A stretch of DNA of 64,000 nucleotides, from positions 2,046,001-2,110,000 of the forward strand of contig NZ_AP024861.1 of the NCBI RefSeq assembly GCF_024346755.1, read 5' to 3'. Shown here one piece after another: positions 9,021-17,206 of the stretch. The position numbers and the translations under genes were made by a program. The stretch is from Vibrio aerogenes (GTDB taxonomy: Bacteria; Pseudomonadota; Gammaproteobacteria; Enterobacterales; Vibrionaceae). Under the pieces are notes generated by a model. That model did no database searches. It was given only the letters and a program-made list of their open reading frames with translations, and was not told the origin of the DNA. Numbering within the stretch: the first letter of the stretch is position 1; each line of letters opens with the position of its first letter.

Positions 9021-10259
9021 ATGACTACGGCTCATCAGTTACCATTATCCAGTCCATGGCGTCAGGATTTTCCGGTACTGAATACGCAAGTTCATGATAA
9101 ACCGCTCGTCTACCTGGACACCGCAGCAACCGCTCAGACCCCAGACCCGGTGATCCGGAGAATGGAACATTTTTACCGGCATGAGTATTCAAATGTTCAC
9201 CGGGGAAATCATCAGCTGAGCATGACAGCAACGGAAAACATGGAACAGGTTCGCCATCAGGTTGCCGGCTTTATCAATGCCCCCGATGCACGGAGTATTG
9301 TTTTTACCAAAGGAACCACGGAAGCAATCAACCTGGTGGCCCAGACATTCGTCAGAAGTCAGCTTCAACCCGGTGATGAAATTATCGTCACAGAGATGGA
9401 TCACCATGCCAATCTCGTTCCGTGGCAAATGGCAGCACAGGCATTGCAGCTGAAAATCAAAGTCTGGCCGGTTACTCCATCCGGTGAGCTGGAAACTTCA
9501 GACCTGAAGAAGCTGATCACAGATAAAACCAGATTTCTGGCTGTTACCCATGTCTCAAATGTGCTGGGGACAATCAACCCGGTCCATGAATATATTCAGG
9601 TGGCCAGACAACACCAGATGGCGGTATTGGTGGATGGTGCACAAGCAGTGTTACATCAAAAAGTCGATGTTCAGGCACTTGATTGTGATTTTTATGTGTT
9701 CTCTGCACATAAGTTATACGGGCCAACCGGGACCGGCGTGCTCTTTGTGAAACCTCACCGGTATTCGCAGATGCCCCCATGGGAAGGCGGTGGTGCCATG
9801 ATCGATAAAGTCGTTTTACCGCTCGGTACCACATTTAACAAGCCACCATTATGCTTTGAAGCAGGAACACCAAATATTGCCGGAATTCTTGGTATGGGTG
9901 CAGCGATCAGTTATCTGATGGAAACCGGAATCGATGCGATTTGCCGCCATGAAAACAATATTCTGAATTATTGTCTGGCGCAGCTTCAGTCTGTCGATGA
10001 TGTTGTCATCTACGGCAATCCTAAATCACGGACAGGCTGTCTTGCATTCAATTTATCCTCCCATCATGCTTATGATGTCGGCACGTTTTTCGACCACTAC
10101 GGTATCGCGATACGCACCGGCCACCATTGTGCGATGCCTCTCATTGAACGACTCGGACAAAACTCGGTTTGCCGTGCTTCGTTTGGTATGTATACCAACA
10201 AGCAGGATATCGACCGTTTCATCTCTGCGCTTCATCAAATCAAAGCATTACTCGATTAA
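9021..10259 (+). CDS. Cysteine desulfurase, SufS/CsdA type
   Basis: PLP enzyme of 412 residues that takes sulfur from cysteine for Fe–S cluster or other sulfur-transfer pathways. Marks: VYLDTAATAQTPDPV near the N-terminus, EMDHHANLVPWQ, SAHKLYGPTGTGVLF with the PLP lysine, and RTGHHCAMPL with the catalytic cysteine typical of the type II (SufS/CsdA) branch. The ATG at 9021 is favoured because GGGAGA lies 7 bases upstream; an upstream TTG in frame is less likely. No SufE/CsdE partner or suf scaffold gene is adjacent, which is unusual for SufS and closer to an orphan csdA. The exact subfamily is therefore left open. Confidence 0.92.
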   Translation: MTTAHQLPLSSPWRQDFPVLNTQVHDKPLVYLDTAATAQTPDPVIRRMEHFYRHEYSNVHRGNHQLSMTATENMEQVRHQVAGFINAPDARSIVFTKGTTEAINLVAQTFVRSQLQPGDEIIVTEMDHHANLVPWQMAAQALQLKIKVWPVTPSGELETSDLKKLITDKTRFLAVTHVSNVLGTINPVHEYIQVARQHQMAVLVDGAQAVLHQKVDVQALDCDFYVFSAHKLYGPTGTGVLFVKPHRYSQMPPWEGGGAMIDKVVLPLGTTFNKPPLCFEAGTPNIAGILGMGAAISYLMETGIDAICRHENNILNYCLAQLQSVDDVVIYGNPKSRTGCLAFNLSSHHAYDVGTFFDHYGIAIRTGHHCAMPLIERLGQNSVCRASFGMYTNKQDIDRFISALHQIKALLD

Positions 10260-10275
10260 ATACTTTGATTTCTTT

Positions 10276-10309
10276 CCGGATAATCCATCCATATTTGCGG
10301 ATTATCCGG
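10276..10309. terminator. Inverted repeat between convergent genes
   Basis: CCGGATAATCC / GGATTATCCGG, a perfect 11-bp stem between the convergent desulfurase and ugpQ genes. No good T run follows on either strand. The same 11-mer recurs at 10355–10365 inside the ugpQ coding end. Confidence 0.6.
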
Positions 10310-10325
10310 GAAGCGTTGTTAACCA

Positions 10326-11051
10326 CTATATCTGTGTGCGCTCAATAAACCGCTCCGGATAATCCGTAAAGATGCCATCCACCTGCGTCGTCAGAGAAAA
10401 TTGCTCTGGTTTGTTAACGGTGTAAACCCACACCTGAAGACCGGCCTGATGAAGTTGCTGTAATATCGCCGCATCAAGAGCCCGGTAATTGATATTACAG
10501 GCAACCGCACCAATGTCTTGCATCAGTTGCTTATCACCCTCTGTTAATTTTTCAGTCAGCACAGCCAAAGGATAAACCCGAGAGGTTTGATGACATATTT
10601 TCAGGATTTCATGATTAAAACTTGAGAGTATCACCCGGTGTGGGTCAATCTTTGCGAGACTGAGCTCCTGATACAGTGCCCTGACGACCTTCGCCTTATC
10701 ATGCATGTCATCAACTTTGATTTCGATATTGATAGCAACCGGATAGTCATGCAGCAAGACAAACAACTCACCCAGTGTCAGAAGCTGCTCGCCTGCAAAC
10801 TCAGGCCCAAACCAGGCACCAAAATCCAGTTGTTTCAACGTCTGTAATGAATGCGCATCCACCCGGCCCTGTCCGTCAGAGCATCTGCCCAGCTCATGAT
10901 CATGACATACGACCAGAATATCATCGGCTGTCGGCTGTACATCCAGCTCGATCCATGTCAGTCCGGCTTTAGCCGCTGCTAAAAAGCTGGCACGGGTATT
11001 TTCAGGATATGTTCCGGCCACCCCGCGGTGACCCACAATAATCGGTTTCAT
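10326..11051 (-). CDS. ugpQ: Glycerophosphodiester phosphodiesterase
   Basis: Cytoplasmic enzyme of 241 residues that splits glycerophosphodiesters to glycerol-3-phosphate and an alcohol. Catalytic features of the GDPD family are visible: GHRG at residues 7–10, the metal-binding pair in WIELDVQ, and CHDHELGR. It closes the ugp operon, 20 bases after the DeoR-type regulator gene. In Escherichia coli ugpQ likewise ends the operon, but directly after ugpC. Confidence 0.94.
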   Translation of the reverse strand: MKPIIVGHRGVAGTYPENTRASFLAAAKAGLTWIELDVQPTADDILVVCHDHELGRCSDGQGRVDAHSLQTLKQLDFGAWFGPEFAGEQLLTLGELFVLLHDYPVAINIEIKVDDMHDKAKVVRALYQELSLAKIDPHRVILSSFNHEILKICHQTSRVYPLAVLTEKLTEGDKQLMQDIGAVACNINYRALDAAILQQLHQAGLQVWVYTVNKPEQFSLTTQVDGIFTDYPERFIERTQI

Positions 11052-11071
11052 TCTCTGGGTTCCATCTCATC

Positions 11072-11830
11072 TCAGGAGATAATGTAATTCACCTGATGTT
11101 TAAAGCAAAGATCTGCAATATCCGCATGATGCTGGTCGGAATAAAATCGTTCAACCGCATCCAGTTTTCCACTCACAACAGGTGCATAGCGTTGATATTT
11201 AGACTGATCAGCAATCAGCCAGCAAGTTTGGCTCTGTGCCGTCATCGCCTGAGTTAAATCTGCTTCTTCCGGTGTAAAATCGAGTAACTCCCCTTTCTGG
11301 CTGAGTCCTCCGACGCCAAAAACAGCGATCTTAATATTAAACTGGCGATAAAAGCGTGTCACCGATTCACCCACAGTATCTTCGTCAGAAGAACGGACAG
11401 CCCCGCCCGCCAGATAGACATTAATCTGCGGGTTCCGGCTCATAATCAGTGATGCATGGATATTATTAGTCACTACGGTTAATCCGGGATGGTCTAACAA
11501 TGCATGAGCCACCTGCTTTGGCGTCGTACCAATTCCAAGAAAAATACTGATTCCCTGAGGTAAGTCTTCCACAATCCGCTGGGCAATTTTTTGCTTTGCC
11601 GTCAGATGAATGACTTCCCGGTTGGAAAAGGACAAATTATCATTATCGCTCGGAAAACTAATGCCGCCATGCACCCGCCTGACCAGTCCTTTATCACTCA
11701 GTTCATTCATATCTTTGCGGATTGTCTGGACTGAAACATCGAATTTTTCAGACAGCAGAGAGCTGGATAAAACGCCCGGTGTTTGAGCCAGATAACGTAA
11801 TATTTCTTTTTGTCGTGCCGTTAACCTCAT
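11072..11830 (-). CDS. DeoR-family transcriptional regulator inside the ugp operon
   Basis: 252 residues. The N-terminal winged helix-turn-helix is plain (RQKEILRYLAQ, then VSVQTIRKDMNELSDKGLVRRVHGG, the DeoR signature region). A C-terminal sugar-phosphate-sensing DeoRC domain follows, with VVTNN, AGGAVR and FGVGGL. The ATG at 11830 is chosen because it lies 16 bases after the ugpC stop and the domain starts there; a longer open frame would overlap ugpC by over 100 bases. GlpR, the closest well-known relative, senses glycerol-3-phosphate, which is what this operon imports. A role as local repressor is inferred. Confidence 0.88.
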   Translation of the reverse strand: MRLTARQKEILRYLAQTPGVLSSSLLSEKFDVSVQTIRKDMNELSDKGLVRRVHGGISFPSDNDNLSFSNREVIHLTAKQKIAQRIVEDLPQGISIFLGIGTTPKQVAHALLDHPGLTVVTNNIHASLIMSRNPQINVYLAGGAVRSSDEDTVGESVTRFYRQFNIKIAVFGVGGLSQKGELLDFTPEEADLTQAMTAQSQTCWLIADQSKYQRYAPVVSGKLDAVERFYSDQHHADIADLCFKHQVNYIIS

Positions 11831-11846
11831 CCCGATATTGTTTCCT

Positions 11847-12998
11847 TCACGCAATTTTTTGTGTTTGTGATTGTTGTGAGCGAATTCTTTGCCCTTGTTG
11901 ATCAAAGAAATAAACCTGGGCAAATGGCACAGAAAATATCGCTTTTGCTTCCGGGGTAAACTCACCATCCTGTATCACAACCACCACAGGTGTGCCATTA
12001 AAGTGACAGTGTAATAGTTTTTGTGCACCCAAAGGCTCAACGACTTCGATATCAACGGATATATGCAAACACCCCGGCTGCTCTCCCGGTAACAAATGCT
12101 CAGGACGAATACCCACGGTAAAACCAGTTTCATCAGGTAAAGCGTCGCTTGTCATATCAACCGTCACCCCATGGATCATCAACTGACCATTTTTAATCTG
12201 TCCCGGCAAAAAGTTCATCGCCGGACTGCCGATGAATCCTGCAACAAACTGAGTCTGTGGATCATGATACAAACTCATGGGTGTTCCCACCTGCTCGATT
12301 TGCCCCTGATTCAGAACAACAATCCTGTCAGCCAGCGTCATCGCTTCGACCTGATCATGCGTAACGTAAATACTGGTGACGCCCAGCTGACGTTGGAGTT
12401 TTTTGATTTCCAGGCGCATATGTGTTCTGAGTGCTGCATCAAGATTCGAAAGTGGCTCATCAAACAAAAACAACTCAGGTTCACGAACAATTGCCCGTCC
12501 CATTGCGACACGCTGACGCTGCCCACCGGATAATTTGGCCGGTTTTCGATCGAGATATTCTTCAAGTCGTAATATTTGCGCGACATCCTGAATTTTCTTC
12601 GCAATCACATCTTTCGCAACTCCCCGGTTTTTCAAACCATAGGCAAGGTTCTGATACACCGTCATATGCGGATATAACGCATAATTCTGGAAAACCATTG
12701 CGATATTTCGTGCCGCCGGATTCAGGGTATCAATTCTGCGCCCGGCCAGTTCAATCTCACCGGAAGTGATTGATTCAAGCCCCGCCACCGAACGCAGAAT
12801 GGAAGATTTTCCACACCCCGACGGACCAACCAGAACAATAAATTCACCATCCTGAATATCTAATGAAATATTCCTCACCGCCTGATGGCCATTATCATAA
12901 GTTTTAACCAACTGTTTCAGGGCCAGCTTCACCGGACGCCTGTTTTCTGGTGAAGCAGTGTCCGGGGAATATGCCTGAGCCGGATTCTCATATGTCAT
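11847..12998 (-). CDS. ugpC: sn-Glycerol-3-phosphate ABC transporter, ATP-binding protein
   Basis: ATPase of the Ugp importer, 383 residues from the ATG at 12998; a GTG four codons earlier is possible. It has Walker A GPSGCGKSS, Q-loop VFQNYALYPHM, signature LSGGQRQRVAMGRA, Walker B LFLFDEPLSNLD and H-loop THDQ. A C-terminal MalK-like regulatory/TOBE region contains VGIRPEH. The start codon sits one base past the ugpE stop (TAA-A-ATG), so translation is probably coupled. The gene order ugpB-A-E-C and neighbouring ugpQ fix the identity. Confidence 0.94.
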   Translation of the reverse strand: MTYENPAQAYSPDTASPENRRPVKLALKQLVKTYDNGHQAVRNISLDIQDGEFIVLVGPSGCGKSSILRSVAGLESITSGEIELAGRRIDTLNPAARNIAMVFQNYALYPHMTVYQNLAYGLKNRGVAKDVIAKKIQDVAQILRLEEYLDRKPAKLSGGQRQRVAMGRAIVREPELFLFDEPLSNLDAALRTHMRLEIKKLQRQLGVTSIYVTHDQVEAMTLADRIVVLNQGQIEQVGTPMSLYHDPQTQFVAGFIGSPAMNFLPGQIKNGQLMIHGVTVDMTSDALPDETGFTVGIRPEHLLPGEQPGCLHISVDIEVVEPLGAQKLLHCHFNGTPVVVVIQDGEFTPEAKAIFSVPFAQVYFFDQQGQRIRSQQSQTQKIA

Positions 12999-12999
12999 T

Positions 13000-13842
13000 T
13001 TACTTTTCACTTTCTACTAATCCTTTGACAAACCAACGCTGGAATATAAGAACCACCAGCACCGGTGGTAACATCGCAAAAATAACCATGGCAAAGGCAT
13101 AGTCATAACGTGGCGTGGAGCTTTCATAAATATTATTGATGATGCCTTTAATTCCCATCACAATCGTGTTGTAACTTTCATCCGTCGTCATCATGATTGG
13201 CCACAAATACTGATTCCATCCCACGACAAACATGATGATGAAAATGGCAGCCATCATGGTTTTGGACAACGGCAACAAAATATCGAACAAAAATTTCACC
13301 GGTCCGGCATTATCCAGCTGAGCGGCTTCCAGTAATTCTTCCGGGATCGTTTTAAAAAACTGACGGAAAAAGAATGTTGCGGTCGCAGAAGCAATCAGCG
13401 GAACAATCAGGCCGGTATAGGTATTAATCAGACCGAGACTGGCAACCACTTCATATGAAGGGATAATTCTCACTTCCAGCGGCAACAACAGCGTCACAAA
13501 AATCAGCCAGAACCACGCACTGGCATAAGGCAGCCGAAAGTAGACCAGCGCATAAGCAGCCATCATCGAAATAATAATTTTGCCAACAGAAAACCCCAGC
13601 CCCATGATCATCGAGTTGATAATCATTGACCGTGCGGTAACGTCTCCGGTAAATCCAAGGCTTTTTCCCCAGGCTTCCTGATAGACATGAGAGAAGTTGT
13701 GACCCGGTAACCACTGCAAACCTTCAATCATCAGTGTATTTGGTTCATGCGTTGAGCTGGCAAAAATCAACCATAACGGCATGAGCAGTAATATCGCGCC
13801 AATAATCAGAATCACATGATCAAAGAGCTGATTCTTTTTCAT
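13000..13842 (-). CDS. ugpE: sn-Glycerol-3-phosphate ABC transporter permease UgpE
   Basis: Inner-membrane permease, 280 residues, with six predicted membrane segments. The EAA loop reads EELLEAAQLDNAGPVKFLFD and contacts UgpC. The start MKKNQLFDHVILIIG and the ending RWFVKGLVESEK agree with the family. GGGAGA precedes the ATG. It lies 33 bases after ugpA. Confidence 0.94.
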   Translation of the reverse strand: MKKNQLFDHVILIIGAILLLMPLWLIFASSTHEPNTLMIEGLQWLPGHNFSHVYQEAWGKSLGFTGDVTARSMIINSMIMGLGFSVGKIIISMMAAYALVYFRLPYASAWFWLIFVTLLLPLEVRIIPSYEVVASLGLINTYTGLIVPLIASATATFFFRQFFKTIPEELLEAAQLDNAGPVKFLFDILLPLSKTMMAAIFIIMFVVGWNQYLWPIMMTTDESYNTIVMGIKGIINNIYESSTPRYDYAFAMVIFAMLPPVLVVLIFQRWFVKGLVESEK

Positions 13843-13875
13843 CCTGTTTGTCTCCCTGACGACTTCGAAATGAAC

Positions 13876-14757
13876 TTAGTAATGAACCCGTTTTTCTACG
13901 AATTTGAACTGAAAATAAGTCAACCCGAGCACCAGCAGTAGCAGAACCACGGATTGGGCAGAACTGCCACCTAAATCTGCACCGATAAAACCGTCGCGGT
14001 AAACTTTATATACAAGGGATGTGGTATGACTGCCCGGTCCGCCTTCAGTCAGCGTATCGATGATGCCGAATGTGTCAAAAAATGCGTACGTCAGGTTAAT
14101 GACGACTAAAAAAAAGGTTGTCGGTGCCAGTAGCGGGAAAACCATCGTCCAGAAACGTTTCACCCCACTTTCACAGTCAAGAATTGCTGCTTCTTTGACA
14201 GAAGACGGAATCGACTGAAGCCCGGCCAGAAAATAGACAAAGTTAATCGAAACCTGTTTCCAGACAGACACCATGACCAGCGCACAAATTGCGTCAAATG
14301 AATCCGTCGCCAGATCGAACTCCCAGCCGATGTCATTAAAAAAGTTTGACAGCGTACCGATGTGCGGGCTGAAAAGAAATCCGCCAATTAAACCAGCGAC
14401 AGCCGGTGCAATGGCATAAACCCATGTCAGTGTAATCCGGTAAGTACTCTGTCCGTGCAGCACATTATTGGCCTTCACAGCCAACAGCAATGCAATGGCG
14501 AGAGAGAGAAAAGCAACAACAAACGAATACAGAAGCGTAAAACCAAATGAAGCCAGATACTCACCCGATTCAAACAGCATAGTGTAGTTTTCAAACCAGA
14601 CAAATGTTGAAGAGGTTCCCCACGGGTCTTCCAGCATAAAAGACATCATCAAAGCCTTTGCTGCCGGATAGACGAAAAATACAGCGATAATTAATATTTG
14701 CGGTGTCAGCAGAATATAAGGAAATATTCCGTGACTGAATTGTTGACGTTTAGCCAC
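13876..14757 (-). CDS. ugpA: sn-Glycerol-3-phosphate ABC transporter permease UgpA
   Basis: Inner-membrane permease, 293 residues with the EAA loop SVKEAAILDCESGVKRFW, followed by TEGGPGSHTTSLVYKVYRDGF, a family hallmark. I chose a GTG start at 14757: AAAGGT lies 8 bases upstream and the resulting length is close to that of the E. coli protein (295). The ATG at 14805 would place the start inside the intercistronic hairpin and is unlikely. Confidence 0.92.
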   Translation of the reverse strand: MAKRQQFSHGIFPYILLTPQILIIAVFFVYPAAKALMMSFMLEDPWGTSSTFVWFENYTMLFESGEYLASFGFTLLYSFVVAFLSLAIALLLAVKANNVLHGQSTYRITLTWVYAIAPAVAGLIGGFLFSPHIGTLSNFFNDIGWEFDLATDSFDAICALVMVSVWKQVSINFVYFLAGLQSIPSSVKEAAILDCESGVKRFWTMVFPLLAPTTFFLVVINLTYAFFDTFGIIDTLTEGGPGSHTTSLVYKVYRDGFIGADLGGSSAQSVVLLLLVLGLTYFQFKFVEKRVHY

Positions 14758-14776
14758 TTGATTTACCTTTGAAATG

Positions 14777-14814
14777 GTCCCCTGAATGACACAGTGAAAA
14801 TTCACTCAGGGGAC
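14777..14814 (-). promoter_or_regulatory. Nested intercistronic hairpin between ugpB and ugpA
   Basis: Outer stem GTCCCCTGA / TCAGGGGAC encloses an inner stem AGTGAA / TTCACT. No T run follows. Such hairpins after the binding-protein gene often protect the upstream mRNA, giving more binding protein than permease. That role is inferred. Confidence 0.7.
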
Positions 14815-14828
14815 AGAAACAGCATGGA

Positions 14829-16124
14829 TTATTTTTTCATTGTCCGGGCAAAACGTTTCAGCAACGTTTTACTTTCTGTTTCAACAGTATCAAGTGCATG
14901 GTCTACCGATTCCTGACCAGCGAAGATCTTATCGAATTCACGGTTTTCAATTTCACGAATCTGCGGATAAAAACCAACGCGATAACCTTTGTTCCACTCA
15001 CCAGCAGCAAGACTCAGCTGCTTCACACCGACTTCTGCTGCAGGGAATTTCTGATAATAGCCAGACTGTTTGGTCAGTTCATACGCGGCATTGGTGACCG
15101 GTACATAACCCGTGGTTTTATGCCAGTACATCTGTACTTCAGGTTTGGTCAGATAAGCAAAGAATGCCGCAACACCCTTGTCTTCTTTTCCGGGGTGACC
15201 ATTCAGGGCAAACAGTGCGGCACCGCCAATAAAGGTATGAACCGGATTTTTCGTCAGTTTCTCCCAGTAAGGCAGATAGGCAGTTCCCAAATCAAATTTC
15301 ACCCGGTTCATCAAACCACCAAATGAACCTGAAGAACCCATCCACATGGCGACTTCTGCCCGTTCAAAAGGTCTCTGGTTCGCATCCCAGTCGCTACCGA
15401 AATATTTGTAATAACCCTTATCTGACCATTCTTTTAGCTTTTTAAAATGCATTTTCATATCAGCAGAATTAAAGGTCAGCCTGGTCGGTGTTCCGGCGTA
15501 ACCATTTTCCTGATCCGAGAATGGTAAATCATGGCGGGACTTAAAGTTTTCAAACATAATCCACGGCGTATGAGACTGTGAAAACGCTGTATATCCTTTT
15601 GCTTTCAGCTTCTTCGCGACGTTTTCCATCTCTTCGTAGGTCTTGGGCGGTTGTACGCCGGCTTGACTCAAAATATTTTTGTTGTAGTAAAGTACCGGCG
15701 TAGAACTGTTAAAAGGCATTCCAATCATCTTGCCATGGTCATCGGCATAGAAATAACGAACCCCTTCAATATAATCTGAGCTTTTAAACGGGTATCCGGA
15801 TTGCACCATGATATCCTGAACCGGTTTAACGACTCCGGGCGCACTCATAATGGTGGCGGTTCCGGCATCAAAAACCTGCAGAATATTCGGTGATTTGTGC
15901 GCACGATAAGCAGCAATCCCGGCTGTCAGTGTTTCTGTATACGTTCCTTTATAGACAGGCACTAACTTATAATCATCCTGAGACTGGTTAAAATCCTTCG
16001 CAATCTTATTAACCGTCTCACCGAGCTGACCACCCATTGCATGCCACCATGTGATTTCGGTTTTGGCAAATGCATTCGCTGATAAGCCGGCCGTCAATAA
16101 TCCTGCTAACCATATTTTATTCAT
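14829..16124 (-). CDS. ugpB: sn-Glycerol-3-phosphate periplasmic binding protein
   Basis: Extracellular solute-binding protein family 1, 431 residues with a Sec signal peptide (hydrophobic core, cleavage after ANAFA). ITWWHAMGGQLGETVNKIA at the mature N-terminus and FNSSTPVLYYNK are typical of UgpB, which binds glycerol-3-phosphate and glycerophosphocholine. First gene of the operon; AAGGGA lies 8 bases before the ATG. Upstream are GAAACA direct repeats that may be the binding site of the operon's own DeoR-family protein. I found no clear Pho box. Confidence 0.94.
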   Translation of the reverse strand: MNKIWLAGLLTAGLSANAFAKTEITWWHAMGGQLGETVNKIAKDFNQSQDDYKLVPVYKGTYTETLTAGIAAYRAHKSPNILQVFDAGTATIMSAPGVVKPVQDIMVQSGYPFKSSDYIEGVRYFYADDHGKMIGMPFNSSTPVLYYNKNILSQAGVQPPKTYEEMENVAKKLKAKGYTAFSQSHTPWIMFENFKSRHDLPFSDQENGYAGTPTRLTFNSADMKMHFKKLKEWSDKGYYKYFGSDWDANQRPFERAEVAMWMGSSGSFGGLMNRVKFDLGTAYLPYWEKLTKNPVHTFIGGAALFALNGHPGKEDKGVAAFFAYLTKPEVQMYWHKTTGYVPVTNAAYELTKQSGYYQKFPAAEVGVKQLSLAAGEWNKGYRVGFYPQIREIENREFDKIFAGQESVDHALDTVETESKTLLKRFARTMKK

Positions 16125-16142
16125 TGCTAATTCCCTTCCTGA

Positions 16143-16212
16143 GGTTTCGTACGAGTGTGAATAAATTTCGCTTGCAACAAATACTCGTCATTTTTTGTTT
16201 CGATTGTGTTTC
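16143..16212. promoter_or_regulatory. ugpB upstream region with TGTTTC direct repeats
   Basis: On the plus strand TGTTTC occurs at 16196–16201 and 16207–16212, exactly 11 bases (one helix turn) apart. Related GGTTTC (16143) and ATTTCG (about 16174) lie nearer the ugpB start. Such direct repeats could be read by a DeoR-family regulator. Confidence 0.35.
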
Positions 16213-16347
16213 AACGCCATTTCATAGGTGTGAACAATTTATTGCAACTTTACTTCTCCACCTCAGCGCCGGATGAATACAGCTTCACCGGATTTGAGTC
16301 ATACAAGCGGAAATACGCAGGAAACTTGCTTTCTGCACAAACAATAA

Positions 16348-16361
16348 TTAGCATATGCTAA
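16348..16361. promoter_or_regulatory. Perfect 14-bp palindrome upstream of the NifX-like gene
   Basis: TTAGCATATGCTAA lies 31 bases before the ATG at 16393, where a promoter would be expected. It looks like an operator for a dimeric regulator. I do not recognise the motif. Confidence 0.5.
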
Positions 16362-16392
16362 AAATGAAATCAGAAATTATTAAGGACGCTTT

Positions 16393-16845
16393 ATGATCTA
16401 CGCTCTCCCTTCCCGCAATGGTGAACCACATAATCACTTTTCCAAAGCAGAACAACTGATGATCGTTAATGAAGAAACCCGGCACATCACAGTCGCAGAT
16501 ATTCCTGAGACTCAGTCTCACTGCGGCAGAAAAAAAGCATTCATGGCTATTTTTGACCAGTATCAGGTCGAAGCTGTGGTTGTCCGTCAGATTGGTGAAT
16601 CAATGCTGAAACATCTGTTTGATCACCAGCTCAGGGTTTTTGCCTGCCCGCGTGGAAAAGCGGCAGATGCGCTAAACTTATCAGAACTGGAGGAAGTAAC
16701 CGGGTTGGGTTATGCCAAGGCTTCACCCAATAAAGACAAAAAAAACAAATCCTGTTGTCACCATAAGCATCAGGGCAGTAGCAGATTATCACCACCAGCA
16801 TCCGGTGAGATTAATCTGTCCGGTACACATTTTAAACGTGTGTAA
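16393..16845 (+). CDS. NifX/NifB-family Fe–Mo cofactor-binding-like protein with Cys/His-rich tail
   Basis: 150 residues. Residues 1–105 resemble the dinitrogenase iron–molybdenum cofactor-binding domain (NifX/NafY/NifB-C family; Pfam Nitro_FeMo-Co). They begin MIYALPSRNGEPHNHFSKAEQ and contain VVVRQIGESMLKHLFDHQLRVF. The tail is lysine-rich and carries CCHHKH, a likely metal-binding patch. The genome region shows no nitrogenase genes, so a role in metal or Fe–S trafficking is more likely than nitrogen fixation. AAGGAC lies close before the ATG. The NqrM-like gene follows by 34 bases in the same direction, so the two are probably one operon. Confidence 0.8.
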   Translation: MIYALPSRNGEPHNHFSKAEQLMIVNEETRHITVADIPETQSHCGRKKAFMAIFDQYQVEAVVVRQIGESMLKHLFDHQLRVFACPRGKAADALNLSELEEVTGLGYAKASPNKDKKNKSCCHHKHQGSSRLSPPASGEINLSGTHFKRV

Positions 16846-16879
16846 CACAAATACACCGGAAAGACAGAGGAGTATCACG

Positions 16880-17092
16880 ATGATTTATCTGATCACTTTC
16901 GGCATTTTTTTAATCCTGATTTTGTTCATGACTATTGGTGTCATCGCCAAGCGGAAACCAATTCAGGGGAGTTGCGGCGGGCTGGCTAATGTCGGTGCAG
17001 AAAAAGTCTGTAACTGTGAAACCACCTGTGATGAGCACCAAAAACAGCTCTATCAGATTCAGGAGCCTGAAACAAAACAGGATAATCACTAG
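16880..17092 (+). CDS. nqrM: NqrM-like Cys-rich single-pass membrane protein (DUF539)
   Basis: 70 residues. One N-terminal membrane segment (about 3–22) is followed by the motif GSCGGLANVGAEKVCNCETT with four cysteines in the NqrM pattern. In Vibrio, NqrM is needed to mature the sodium-pumping NADH:quinone reductase, apparently by delivering iron to the NqrD–NqrE site. GAGGAG lies 8 bases before this ATG, which decides the start. The nqr operon is not next to it, and the gene follows a NifX-like gene instead. It may be a paralogue or a relocated nqrM; the symbol is therefore tentative. Confidence 0.78.
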   Translation: MIYLITFGIFLILILFMTIGVIAKRKPIQGSCGGLANVGAEKVCNCETTCDEHQKQLYQIQEPETKQDNH

Positions 17093-17112
17093 AGCGGGTT
17101 TAAGGGAATTGC

Positions 17113-17206
17113 GTTTTCAGATAACTATATGTTTTCAAATAACTATATGTTTTCAAATAACTATATGTTTTCAAATAATCATGTTTTCAAATAATCATGT
17201 TTTCAA
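17113..17206. repeat. Tandem repeat at the 3' end of the PPTase gene
   Basis: Units on the plus strand: GTTTTCAGATAACTATAT once, GTTTTCAAATAACTATAT twice (18 bp), then GTTTTCAAATAATCAT twice (16 bp), then a partial unit that contains the PPTase stop codon. About 5.5 units in total. Confidence 0.97.

Noticed and set aside
10351..10365. Third CCGGATAATCC copy as a regulatory repeat
   Set aside because: It is coding sequence of ugpQ (TDYPER). The similarity to the nearby inverted repeat may be chance or slippage.
16712..16879. Longer upstream start for the NqrM-like protein
   Set aside because: It overlaps the NifX-like gene out of frame. GAGGAG before 16880 and the family length fix the shorter form.
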